From positions 12,443,441 to 12,507,440 of the forward strand of contig NC_088795.1 in NCBI RefSeq assembly GCF_011386835.1: DNA of 64,000 nt. The letters are read 5' to 3'. The notes under the pieces were generated by a model. That model was not told the DNA's origin, did not search any database, and worked only from the letters and a program-made list of their open reading frames with translations. How positions within the stretch are numbered: the first letter of the stretch is position 1; every line of letters starts with the position of its first letter. Below, in pieces: positions 1 through 10,215 of the stretch. Position numbers and translations under genes: made by a program. The stretch is from Chrysemys picta bellii (taxonomy: Eukaryota; Chordata; Testudines; Emydidae).

Positions 1-69
1 AATTCTTACAACGACGCCGGGGTGGGGGAATGGCCGGAGCAGAGAGCGGGACGGGTCCCGCCCGCTTCT

Positions 70-1690
70 TCTCCTGCCCCAGTCTCCCTCGCTGCTCCGG
101 CCAGTTCCCGGCTCTCCCTGGGGTGCAGCGCCCATCGCTGCTCCAGTTCCGCGCACAGCTCTGCCCGAGGCTGCTGTTACTCCCTTTGGGAGACTGGTTC
201 ACTTCTCGGGAAACCCCGCACTGCCTTAGCCCCAGCGACCCGCCCCAGCAGCGTTATCTGCTGGGAAGCAGGAGGGCCCCTGCTTTCTCGGGGTTATCAT
301 TAGTACGCAGCAATCTCCAGGCTTGCGAAACACTGAAAAACTTCCACAGTCCAGGGGCAGCTAAGACAGCAACTTGGCAGTCAGCTGTTACGTTATCCCC
401 GGGGCGCCGAGCAGGAACTCGTATTTCACTGTTGACTATCGGCGCCAACAACACTCCACTTCTGGATCATCGCCTCTGACTGACAGCAAGCCAGGGACAA
501 ATCACCCAGTGAGAGTCTCATGACTATGTATTTACATACACTAACTTAACCGTGAGTGAGACCTTCTGTGTCTCCAGTCTGAAAGCGAGAGCACTTCGGG
601 ACAATTCTTGCTCTGGCAACCATATGGGGCAAATGGAGAAGCCGTGAAAATGACCAGACACTCAGAACAGTGTGATCTCTGGGAACTGCAACACACGCAA
701 ACAAAGAAGCGGCTATGCAGAAAACCCAGGACATAGGTCATTAAGCATCTTAAATAGGAAGCAATTGTGAGGCTGTTTTTTTTTTCTGTTCAAAGTACAG
801 ACGCCTCTCAACCAAGTCAGTCCACAAAAGAAATGGAGCCCGATTCTGCAGTCCGTAGGCAAAACTTCCCTCTGCAGTTAGTGGGAGCTTCCCCTAAGAG
901 CTGCAAGATCCGCCCCATATCACCCAAGCTTCCGAAAGAAAAATGTGCCCCAAGGGGCATTCTCTGCCCAGAACTCCAAACCCGGGAGCGGCGCTGCGTG
1001 TGGGTGTGGAACTGCTCTCAAGTGTGCTCTGTCCCGGGGAAGGCGATGCTCGCCTAGTGACAATCCCGGTCCTCCTACCAAAGCAGGCACAGCTGTTAAT
1101 GCAATGCTGGGCGAGGTCTGTCACCGGCACAGAGCGCCAGAGGGGTGTTTTACAGGTCAAAACCATCGTCTTGGGTTCGGTGTTTCCCACTAGTCCCTGT
1201 GTTCCCGGTTGTGCCATTATTTGGCAGGAGGAGAAAAAGTGACAGAATTCAAGGAATATTTTCGGCCCGCGGATCTTCGGTTGATTTTTCTTTGTGCAGC
1301 AAGTAGGCTGTGAAAATCCATTTTCTCCCTTTACAAATGACAAACCGATAGCAGCTCTGTGCTAAGCCCCTGTCCCGCTGCAGTTATAAGGGAGGGCGAA
1401 ACTCCCTTTCCCTTCCGAGCGGCCAGGGTTTCACCATGGCCTTCACTTGGTGTTTTAGGTGGACAAGGGACACAGAAACAACTGCTTCTTCGATGTCCCC
1501 CCAGCAGGTAGCACGCATAACCCATCCAGAGCGCTGTTGGTGGGAGGTTCTGAAGGGTGCCTGTGGGGTCACCTCCCGGCACGGGTGGCAAAGCCGCTTG
1601 TTGAAATCCCAGCTGGTTTCCCGATATGGCCCCACTTTCTCCTTTGTTTGGCCAGCTGGAGAATGTGCTTTAGCATCCCAACGGTGTGGA
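70..1690. repeat. Diverged fourth paralogous unit (unit 0), right part only
   Basis: This stretch aligns, with much divergence and indels, to the sequence upstream of the chemokine gene in unit A (about 11220-12480). Landmarks in the same order are: CTCCCTC...CCAGTTCC (about 86-112), TGGTTCACTT near 194, TATTTCACTGTTGACTAT near 422, a CAGCAAGTAGGCTGTG block near 1297, and GTTTTAGGTGGACAA near 1451. The last two match 12053 and 12286 in unit A closely. The copy is richer in G and C than its counterparts. A chemokine gene belonging to it would lie left of base 1. I see no coding exon inside the window. Confidence 0.72.
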
Positions 1691-2486
1691 TTATAACATG
1701 CCGTGGGGGTGCATTTGCCTGTGGCCCTTCCATTGGTGTTTCTGTGCAGCGCGAAAAATGCCTCGTGGATCACCTATTCCCTGAAACCAGCCCGCTCCCA
1801 TCAGCTCCCGGGGAGCCCTGCTAAAGGAGTTTGCTCTGTCACGTCTGTGAAGGGAAGAGCTTGACATCTCCGAGTGTGTATGTGCACCCTGGGGCGGGCA
1901 GGGGTGATTTCCAGTTCCACCGGATCACCCTGCAATTCTGCTCACGCCAGTGTGCTGGCAACAGACGTGTAGCCCGTGGGTCGGGCTACTAGCCACCCAC
2001 AGACGTGCCCGTTGGCGTCAGTGGAAAGGCACCACACCCGTTAGTACCACTGGATTGGGTAGGACGGGGCAGTGTGTGGGGGGGGGTCCTACCCCTTTCA
2101 GGAACACCGGCTCTTCCAGCTCAAGCAAGCCTGGGCTCAATGAAGGACCCCCCCTGCCCCGCCCGAGCCCGGGCTGCTTGGGGAGGGAAGGGAAGCTGGG
2201 GCGGACTGACTGGAAGCCGTGTAGGCTCCCGGGGACCTTTCTTTGCTGACTCAGCTCGGGGACTCTGGACCAGGGCTCGGAGCGCCTTATGAGCTGCTGG
2301 TAAGACGGTGCCTTCCCTGCGACTTCCTAAAGGAGAGGGCTAGGTGTGTTGTTAGTTAGCCCCAGCTTCCCCCTTTACAACGGGTAACACACAGCTGCCC
2401 TGCAATTAGAGTGACCCTGTTCAAAATCACTGCAGAACACACAGACTAACTGCCTGGGGACATTGGTTGCAGGGCTGTTGCAGCTG
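1691..2486. other. Gene-less stretch, nothing recognised
   Basis: Both strands were read for long frames, splice-bounded exons and repeat termini; I see none that I can support. A G-run lies near 2078 and a TGACTCA (AP-1-like) word near 2247, neither in a recognisable promoter context. Confidence 0.5.
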
Positions 2487-2607
2487 TACTGGTCCCAGGG
2501 TAGGAAAGAGAGAAGTTTGGTAAAACGACAACTTTTTATTGCACCAAATTCTGTTGAAAGGACAAGCTTTTGAGCTTCTCCGAGCTCTTCTTTAGGTAGG
2601 TCTGGAG

Positions 2608-3845
2608 CAGTGGTTCCCAAACTGGGGTTCGTGAACTCTTGGGGGTTCCTGAAATGTTACAGGGAGTTCTCGGGGGAAAAAATTCCCTAATGGCGGACAG
2701 AGCTGTCCCTAGGGACCCCGGACAGCAGGGGGGCGGCAGTCCTGAGCCCCTGGACGTCCAAGAGCTAAGCAGATCAAAGCAAGCATATCTATCACACTGA
2801 GGAGAATTAAACTTCAAGACTCCTTATTAGAAATGGAAAGGGAGTGGATATTTGTTGCTGTTTTTAAAATTAAATCGTGAGCTAGTATTGTTTTTAAAAT
2901 GATCATGAAGAACAAGTTTAAGTTTGTTGTAACGTGCGTTGTTTGCCTGGACTGCTCAAGACCTGAATGCTTGTGTAGGAGGAAGTCTTTGAGTTGACTT
3001 CTTAAATACCTTCATGCTGTTTCACATCTGATACTCCTTGATGAAATATAGGAGCCTTGTCTTATAACAGACTTATTCATAGACTCATAGACTCATAGAC
3101 TTTAAGGTCAGAAGGGACCATTATGATCATCTGGTCTGACCCCCTGCATGATGCAGGCCACAAAGCCGTCCTTACTCTTTCCCTTGACTCTGCTGTTGAA
3201 GTCCCCAAATCCTGTGGCTTAGAGACTTCAATTAGCAGAGAATCCTCCAGCTAGCGACCCCTGCCCCATGCTGCGGAGGAAGGCGAAAAACCTCCAGGGC
3301 CTCTGCCAATCTACCCTGGAGGAAAATTCCTTCCCGACCCCAAATATGGCGATCAGTAAAACCCCGAGCACGTAGGCAAGATTCTCCAGCCTGACCCTCG
3401 TTAGCCATTATACTATTTACCTGCCATAGCACGGTATTCCTTTGACTAAAATAATGTTTTTCCATTTAAACCATTCCCTCCATAAACTTATCTAGCTTAA
3501 TCTTAAAACCAGACAGGTCCTTCGCCCCCACCGTTTCCCTCGGAAGGCTGTTCCAATATTTCACCCCTCTGACCGTCAGAAACCTTCATCTAATTTCAAG
3601 CCTAAACTTCCCCACGGCCAGTTTATATCCATTCGCTCGTGTCCACATTAGTACACTAAGCTGGAATAATTCCTCTCCCTCCCTGGTATTTATCCCTCTG
3701 ATATATTTAAAGAGTCTATGAGTCTATAATTTATACTCAGGTAAAGGAGAAAATCCCTGGAAATATTCATTTTTAGGAGGAGGTTCACGAGACTTGACAT
3801 TTTAGTGAAAGAGGTTCACAGGTTGTTAAAGTTTGGGAACCACTG
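2608..3845. mobile_element. hAT-superfamily non-autonomous element with 8-bp TSD
   Basis: The termini are inverted repeats, CAGTGGTTCCCAAAC at the left and GTTTGGGAACCACTG at the right. The flanks are a perfect 8-bp direct repeat GTCTGGAG (2600-2607 and 3846-3853). An 8-bp target duplication with a CAGNGGTTC terminus is the hallmark of Charlie-like hAT elements. There is no transposase frame. Part of its length is a later CR1 insertion (3077-3727), so the original element was about 590 bp. Confidence 0.87.
3077..3727 (-). mobile_element. CR1 LINE 3' fragment inside the hAT element
   Basis: The minus strand encodes a decayed C-terminus of CR1 ORF2 (signals include KLAVGKFRLEI, then a WNSLPRE-type stretch) followed by a short 3' UTR. 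It ends in the repeated octamer region (CATAGACT)n at 3077-3102 on the plus strand, as CR1 elements do. It is truncated at its 5' end, near 3727. The truncated end carries AGTCTATGAGTCTATA, the inverse of the 3' terminal repeat. Confidence 0.8.
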
Positions 3846-4450
3846 GTCTGGAGGATAAAGTAGAGTGTCCAAGCTAAATACGAGGTGGGACAGATTGCTA
3901 AGCATAAGGCATTAACACATGTTGTAAGAGATGACTTAAAATGAAGTGGGCAATAACACTTCTGCGGTTTTAGGACTATGGAGAGTGATTTTAGGCAGCA
4001 GGTTTGTTCCAAGCTGTTGTAATGGACCATGAAACCAGCATCTCTGTTAAATCGATGGTTTTTAGTATCCAGCAGTTATGAATTTAAGTTCCCAGGCTTG
4101 CCTTTTGAACGTGTTGTGCAGGTTTCCTTGATGAGCCTAGGAATGTTAAGTCATATCTCTACTGGCTATATTCTGGCTATAGTCTGCTTGCTGTAACTCC
4201 TTCTTGGCTCTAAGAAAATAGTAAAAGACTATGATGAAAGGGGATGAACATAGTGCTGATTTGTTTACAGAGTGCTAAACAGCATGGGCATGATCTCATC
4301 TTACGCCCAGTTCACTGATGTGTTCAGGAGTAACTCTAGTAGAATCAGTGGAATTACCCTGATGTAAAACTGGTGTAAGTGAGAAGAGAATCAGTCCCCA
4401 TGATTGGTGGAATAGATGCCAGGCAAGAAAATGCCAGGGGAATACGTGTT

Positions 4451-4960
4451 TGCAGTGTGTTGGTTCCAGGATATTAGAGAGACAAGGTGTGTGAGGTAAC
4501 ATCTTTTATTGAACCAACTTCTGTTGGTGAAAGACAAGCTTTTGAACTACACAGAGCTCTACTGGTCTGGGAAAAGTAACTAGAGTGATATAAGGTGGAA
4601 GGATTGTTTAGCAGAAGAAGTTTGACATATTGTAAGGAACCAGAGGACATAAAAAAGGCAAATTATTGTAATAAACCAGTGTCTTTATCAAGACTGTGAT
4701 TTTTAGTGTCTAGTGAAGTGATAAATGTAACCTCGCAGGCTCATCTTTTTGATGTTGCTGTGTAGATGTAGATTTCCTTTTAGGCTGAGGACTGAGAGGT
4801 CAGCTACGGAGTAATCACTTTGTGAAAAGTGTTTGCCCAGCAGTGATGTGGTGTTTTTGTCTCCTTTTTCCTCTGTGCGTTTGACAGCATTGCAATGTGG
4901 CTTTGCCCACATAATTATTGTGGAATAAATAGCAAATGGAATCATTACCCAAGACTTGAG
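4451..4960 (-). mobile_element. Penelope-like element relic with decayed GIY-YIG domain
   Basis: The plus strand shows GGTTCCAGGATATTAGAGAG, then CAACTTCTGTTGGTG and ACAAGCTTTTGAACTACA, a common PLE-type 3' region. On the minus strand 4703-4945 stays open and contains GKHFSQSDYSVADLSVL, which resembles the GEHFNLSNHSVTDLKVA stretch of the clearer element at 61335-61597 (conserved HF..S.HSV.DL). That is the C-terminal endonuclease part of PLEs as I know it. The catalytic N-terminal part of the domain is missing or decayed, so the copy is dead. Confidence 0.6.
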
Positions 4961-6249
4961 CTTTCTTACAAATACGGTGGTATATCAAAGCAGTGAAATA
5001 GAGGGTTTTAAAGCCCCTTAATTTACTGTTCTCTTCTGCACCAAATTACCTATTGTGCTTTACAGTGGTGCAGTAAGAAGCAAAATTTGCCTAAAATAAG
5101 ACTTACATGAGTTGTGGGAAATGTAAATGAAAAACTTAATTCAGTGGCATGGTTGAGTCTCCAGATTATTAGACTAAGACTGTGATCCTGCAAAGACTTA
5201 ATCTTCTGTACTGTGACTAATCCCAGCGGACTCAGTGGAACTACTCAGTGTGTCAAGTTAAACCTGGACAAGTCTTTGTATGGTCAGGACATCTTCATAG
5301 TACCAGGAGAATTAGTATTAATACCCCCTAGCTCTTGTTTTGGGCTCTTCATCGACTTGGTCAATGGAGACAAAGACTTGCTCATGCTCACCCATCAGGC
5401 CAGAGCTAGAACCCAGAGCTTGAGTCCCAATCCAATGCTCTAACCCATAGGCAGCACTGTCCCCTATCAGTCCTGTGGCAGGGCCTAAGAACCCCAGCAG
5501 GGATCTGGGTTTAATTTGCTGTGATCTGCGCTGCACAAACACATGAGGAAGGGAAGGCTCTGGCCCCAAAGAGCTTAAAATCCAAGTATAAAACAGTAAA
5601 AATAACAGTGGTGAAGTCAATGGGAGTGGTGGGTTTTCAACACCTGTGAACATCAGGCCTTGTTTCAACACAACATGAACCCACGTGCTTAACTTTAAGC
5701 TTGTAGGTCAGCAGAGTAAGTCAGTCAACTCCCACTGAAGTCAATGGGAGTTAAGCATGTGCTTGAGTGCTTTGCTGAATCGGGGCCCAAACATCTCCCC
5801 CAATATCCTCAGCGCTACCAATCTTCCTGTGTAACAGAAGCCAGTTCTCCTTGATTCCTTCTTTCTAGTGCCTTAACCACACAAACATCTTTCCTCTTGA
5901 ATGATCCTGTTCTCGGTCATGCTTGTTTAATGCTTTGCACGTCCCCTGGGACTCCTGGGTGAAGTGGGTGTCCCAAAGGGACCGACCTGCTCCTGACGGG
6001 AGCACAAAGATGACAATGACAAATGTGCTCTGGATTTAACCCTTCTGAATATTGCTTTCCAAAGGCCTCTTTTCCTGCTCCTTTCCTTGTGGCCCCGGAG
6101 AGAGGCACACGCCTGTGCTGGGGGGAAATGGGCTTTTGGACATAGCGTGGGGGCTGCTGACTTCAACATGGCTCAAGCGAGATGCACAAAGTCATCTCCA
6201 ACTCGGGGCACTCAGCCTTATTCAGTCAGGAGTGTAGCCTAGATCACAT
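4961..6249. other. Gene-less stretch with traces of ancient repeats
   Basis: No supported gene. The piece CCCCAAAGAGCTTAAAATCC (near 5564) resembles the tail of an old amniote LINE/SINE family also seen near 16790. The GAAGTCAATGGGAGTTAAGC stretch near 5738 is a widespread interspersed word in reptile genomes. The class of both is uncertain. Confidence 0.4.
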
Positions 6250-6956
6250 GACTGTGGCGTGTCGCTTTAAGGGTTCCCTGGTGCTGATTTGCGAGGCAGG
6301 GAGACCAGCCCGGACTGTGGGCCCCACTCTTGCGGGCAGTCCCCGCAGTGCGCCGGTGGGGCTGCGAAGCGAGAGGCACTCACAGCTGGGAGCTCAGCGC
6401 AGCAAGGCGGCGGCAGTGCTTAATTCCTAATGAAAGAGGTACCGGGGCTCCAGCAATGTTTGTGCTTTAGCAACAGGGCCGCCGGGGGGGACAAGTGGGG
6501 CAATTTGCCCCAGGCCCCGGGCTCCGCATGGGTCCCGCGAGCCCTGGCCCGGCGGCGGTCCGGGTCTTGGGCGGCATTTCGGCGGCGGGGGCCCTTCAGT
6601 GCTGCCGAAGACGCGGAGCAACTGAACCCCCCCGCCCCCCGCCGCCCAAATGCCGCCGAAGACCCGGCCCGCCACCGGGTGAGTACAAGCGCCGCAGCCA
6701 GCGCCGGAATCCAAGGAGCTGCCCCGAAGTCCGGGACTGTCGGCGGCAGCTGCTCAATCGTTGCCGCGGTCTCCGGCGGCATTTCGGCAGAGGATCCCTC
6801 CTCCGCGGCAGCGATCGCGCTGCCTCCAAAGACAGCGGCGGGACTTGGGCGGCAGCTCCTTGGGATCGGGCCCCGCGGTGCCTAAAGCCGGCGCTGGCCA
6901 CAGCTCCCCCGCTTTGCCCCGGGCCCCCGAATCCTCTGGGCGGCCCTGCACAGCAA
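6250..6956. repeat. GC-rich interspersed repeat region
   Basis: The block GCCGCCGGGGGGGACAAGTG with CAATTTGCCCCAGGCC (6478-6515) is a motif I recognise as a high-copy repeat in turtle genomes. The following 400 bases repeat GCGGCATTTCGGCGG-type words on both strands (for example 6573 and 6777), which produces several long overlapping open frames in opposite orientations. Those frames are by-products of the GC-rich repeat, not genes. Exact element ends were not found. Confidence 0.5.
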
Positions 6957-7032
6957 ACCCAGCGGTGCTGGGCTATGGACTGTCAAACCCAGCGGTGCTG
7001 GGCTATGGACTGTCAAACCCAGCGGTGCTGGG
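6955..7032. repeat. 30-bp tandem repeat, about 2.5 copies
   Basis: The unit beginning AAACCCAGCGGTGCTGGG repeats at exactly 30 bases (starts at 6957, 6987 and 7017). The two full copies are identical. Because 30 is a multiple of three, the repeat leaves frames open, which explains repeated peptide words in the overlapping frames. Confidence 0.9.
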
Positions 7033-7319
7033 ACTCCGCCCTGGCAAAAATGAAGCACCGGGAGGTGCCGGCGGGCCCCGAGCCTGAAAGTCTCGGGTTG
7101 GCAAGTTCAGACCAGCCCAACCCTCGGACTGGTAGTCAGGTCCCGTGTGGGTCAGGCTGTGAGGCTCCAAACCCCACCATGGCACAGGCGGTCTAGTAGA
7201 GCCACGCCGCAAGCCTCCCATTGGCTTCAGCGGGAGCAGGAGCGGCCCCAGGCCGGGGGTTCGGCCCAAATTCCACAAGGAAGCAGCACTTGATCTTCCA
7301 CCCACTAAATTATATGTCC

Positions 7320-7895
7320 ATGGACGATGTAGTGAATCTGTGCCTATGGGGCTAACACTTCCTTCTGGGAATATCCTCCATGAGACGCAGGTAGGATGGA
7401 ACCAGGTAAAGGGGCACAGCGCTTTTACAAATGTCTACAGTTAAACCCCCCAACCCCCTTTTTTATTTACTGCTAGAGCATGCACATGCCCTGAGAATTA
7501 CTTTATATATAAAGCGAGTGTCTTCTGGGCTCTGTCCTTGGCGCTGTCTTGTTTCCTAGAACAGCAAAGAATCATTATGTGCCTGATCTTGCAGGGCGCT
7601 TTAAGCACATGCGTAGTCTCAAGGCAAGTTAAGCAAACGTGCAAGTCCTTGCAGCTTTCATAGCCACAAACCACTTTCCGAGGCTGAATTTCCCTTCACA
7701 ATGAGGTGTGCAGATGATGAGTTTAAATATTGCAACTCTGGACCCAAGAGTCTGTTGAATGCAGACAAACATTACATAAAATAGGAAAGGGGATGAAGCT
7801 TGGAGGCAGGTGTGTATCCTACCAATTCCCACCCACACCACACTTTCCCCGGGATCCCACTGGGACAGATACATGGACATGAACACTTAACTGAG
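7320..7895. other. Start of unit A, downstream of the chemokine gene
   Basis: No gene seen. This is the stretch beyond the predicted mRNA 3' end. A second possible poly(A) signal for the minus strand (TTTATT on plus, 7462-7467) is present but is deleted in unit C, so the proximal one is preferred. Confidence 0.5.
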
Positions 7896-8805
7896 TTGAA
7901 GACTCAAACCACTTTTAATCAGAAAATATTTTAGTGCAGTACAATTTGTAATACCACTTCTACACAGAACATGACAGTATGTCATACAATGCAGACATAA
8001 AATGTCCAAGGATGTTCAGAACGTTACTGTTCTTAAACCTTCAGCATAAATACCAAATATTTAAATTGCATAGAAATAATTTAACACATCAAAACAGACC
8101 CCTAAAGAGTTTGCAGAAACGACAGCTAGTGACCGGAAGCCACATTTTTATAGAAAAGCAATCTTTATGAAAGGAGAATAGCTGCTAGTCTGTTTCACCT
8201 AGCCAAGCAAATGATTCTGTGTCCCAGGGATATGTGCCTTGGCAACACATTTCAGGAGTGTAACAACTTACGGTGCTTGTTCTAATTGGATTTCACTTTG
8301 TAATCTTACACATTTGGCTCAATGCTGGGCAGCTCCAGGATCTGAAACTCTGATTATTCACAACCCAGCAGGCATCCTGCACATGCCCCATGTGAAAGGC
8401 ACAGCTCCACAGTACTCCCACCTTGAGCTGCTCAGAGGATCCCAGGGGAGGGGCTATTTGGAATGTGTATTAGATTAATCACAAGCCAACTCTTGAACCA
8501 CTACTGCAGCATTATCCCTTCAGGTGATCAGGAAGATCTAAGGTGCTTAACAAAAAAACTACCTAGCCATTGAAGAGCTATACAGAGATGAATTAATAAA
8601 TATATAAATAAGCCCAGGTTGTAATAACTCAGTGGAACGCGTGGAAGTTGAATGGAGCGCAGGCTGGTCTATCAGACCTTCAAAAGAAGAGAGTTCATCA
8701 TGGCTAGTTATCCAGCCTCGGGCTCCCATTGTCTCTCACACTGGTTTCCCCTTGTACACACAGGTAGTTTCTGTTGTAGTTCCTTGTTCATGTCCTCTTC
8801 TCCCC
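7896..8805 (-). promoter_or_regulatory. Chemokine A 3' UTR with AU-rich elements and poly(A) signal
   Basis: Read on the minus strand this follows the stop codon at 8806-8808. It contains AUUUA pentamers, including the pair at 8597-8601 and 8605-8609, within TTATTTATATATTTATTAATT. That context satisfies the UUAUUUA(U/A)(U/A) nonamer known to drive rapid decay of cytokine mRNAs. A variant poly(A) signal ATTAAA lies at 7914-7919 and is kept in all three units. UTR extent is inferred; there is no transcript evidence. Confidence 0.6.
8150..8168. other. 19-bp segment inverted in unit C
   Basis: Units A and B (25981-25999) read ATAGAAAAGCAATCTTTAT here. Unit C (44459-44477) reads the exact reverse complement between the same flanks (ATTTTT on the left, GAAAGGAG on the right). 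The ATA/TAT ends are themselves symmetric, so the inverted core could be 13 to 19 bp. Confidence 0.95.
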
Positions 8806-10101
8806 TCACAGCTTGGTCGATTTACTGCAACAGTCAGACAACAGAACACACGTTACAAGTGACATCCGGAAAGACCTCACCTGGACTCACTTCTGCTCTT
8901 GCCTTTCCCCGCTCCAGGCTCTGAGCTTGCATTCCCTGTGCACTAGCCTCCAGCTGCCCTCCGTGGGCGCTGTGTGTGTCACAAGGAATAGGGACAGCGC
9001 TGATACATCTCATCAATGGCATTTAGTGGCAGGGACCCCACCAGGTACGGGTAGCAGCCCGGGTTAATGGCGAAGAGTACAGACACTTATTTAAACTCGT
9101 TTTCCTACATGACACCTGGGCTTAGTTTCTCCCCCTATAATGGAGCTGGACGGATTGGCCCAGCTTGGCCCCGCCGTTTGTAATGAGAAGTATCCACCGG
9201 TTAAGACTCAGTGGCCCCTCTCGCCCCTTGTCCCTGCAACACGGACACCGGCTTCAGACCGAGTCTGCTGCCCACGCTCCCATGACACGGGACAACGGGC
9301 GTTAGAGCTGCACCCACGGGCCGCTGGCACAACACAAACAGACACACCCCCCGGGCACGTACCTGTTCAGGATCTTGGTGATGATCAGCTTGACCCAGCG
9401 CGCGGTGGGCTCCAGACAGACTTTCATGCCTTGCTTCGTGGTGGCTCTGCGGGGAGGCGGAGGGGAGAGCGGGGTGAGCGGGGGGTTGGCGGGGCGGGGA
9501 GGGGGCGCAGGCTGGGTGGGGGGGGCAGCAGGGCCCCGACACTTACATGACTTCTGGCACCCCGCAGTGGGGTCCCTCGGGGATCAGCTCCACGTTGGCG
9601 ATGTGCTTGGGGTGGATCACCGCCGTCTCGGTCTGCAGGCACTGGCACCGCAGCTCGCCGGCCATGGGGGCAGCTGCCCGGGAAGGGGGAGAAAGACTCA
9701 GCTCCTGCCGGCGGCCAGATACTCTGCAGGGGGGCGGCCGGGAGACACCCCTCGCCCCACACCCTGGGTCTGACCCATGCCCCCGGCCCGGGCCTTCCCC
9801 GCATCCGGCCGGCTCTCGGACACCTGGGTCCCTTCCATCCCCCGGGACTCCCCGCATCCGGCCGGCTCTCGGACACCTGGGTCCCTTCCATCCTTCCCGA
9901 GACTCCCCGCATGCGGCCGGCTCTCGGACACCTGGGTCCGATCCGTCCTTCCAAGCCCCAGTGGGAAGCGAGACTCCCCCAACCCGGGTCCCGGGGCCAC
10001 CCCGGCGCAGCGAGCCCCTTACCCCGGCACAGCGCGGCGCAGGCCAGCAGCAGCAGCAGCAGCAGGGGGCTGCCGGGGGCGAGGCTCCGGGGGCGGCTCA
10101 T
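8806..10101 (-). CDS. ELR+ CXC chemokine A (GRO/CXCL1-3/IL-8 type), four exons
   Basis: Exons on the minus strand are 10101-10023, 9673-9547, 9446-9363 and 8824-8806; 309 nt, 102 residues plus stop. All introns are GT-AG (donors GTAAGG, GTAAGT, GTACGT; last acceptor GTTGCAG) with phases 1, 2, 2, the usual CXC layout. Exon 1 gives the signal peptide: MSRPRS, a 7-leucine core, then ACAALCR. Exon 2 carries GELRCQC, the ELR motif just before C-X-C, and the third cysteine in GPHCGV. Exon 3 gives the fourth cysteine (KVCLEPTARW) and the C-terminal helix. Exon 4 adds only SKSTKL. Family role: secreted neutrophil chemoattractant, ligand of CXCR1/CXCR2 with heparin-binding helix. Which mammalian gene is its ortholog cannot be decided here, so no symbol is given. 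Exon structure is deduced, not transcript-proven. Confidence 0.92.
9797..9952. repeat. Intron 1 minisatellite, about three 53-55 bp units
   Basis: Units begin at 9797, 9850 and 9905 with CCCCGCATCCGGCCGG (third copy CCCCGCATGCGG) and each contains CTCTCGGACACCTGGGTC. The array lies within intron 1 of chemokine A. It is present with the same unit number in genes B and C, so it predates the duplications. Confidence 0.88.
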
Positions 10102-10180
10102 GGTCCGGGCTGGCGGCGGAGGCTGGTGCTGGGGATCTGGGCTCGGCTCAGCTCTGAGCCTCCGCAGCGCCCCGCAGCCG

Positions 10181-10188
10181 CTTTTATC
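10181..10188 (-). promoter_or_regulatory. TATA-like box of chemokine A
   Basis: The minus strand reads GATAAAAG, 80-87 bases before the start codon. A transcription start about 30 bases downstream would give a 5' leader of roughly 50 nt. The sequence is identical in genes B and C. Confidence 0.65.
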
Positions 10189-10205
10189 CCCGCGGGGACC
10201 CGGCC

Positions 10206-10215
10206 GGGACATTCC
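10206..10215. promoter_or_regulatory. NF-kB-like site of chemokine A
   Basis: GGGACATTCC fits GGGRNNYYCC and sits 17 bp upstream of the TATA-like box. ELR+ CXC genes typically carry an NF-kB site in the proximal promoter, and the spacing is right. It is unchanged in all three units. Function is inferred. Confidence 0.6.

Larger units (their letters stand above)
2487..4180 (-). mobile_element. Penelope-like element relic, interrupted by a hAT element
   Basis: The outer parts (2487-2599 and 3854-4180) match the style of the second relic at 4451-4960: a block ending CTTTTTATTGCACCAAATTCTG, then ACAAGCTTTTGAGC, then (after the interruption) GTGTCCAAGCTAAATAC and a GCAGTTATGAATTTAAG block. In turtles I associate this sequence with the 3' part of Penelope-like (PLE) retroelements read on the minus strand. 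No intact coding sequence remains here. Boundaries are approximate. The class call rests on similarity to the 61001-61597 element's style and on family knowledge. Confidence 0.55.

Noticed and set aside
6430..7196. Long open frames of 150-233 codons on both strands
   Set aside because: GC-rich repeat lacking stop codons by composition; peptide words come from the 30-bp tandem repeat.
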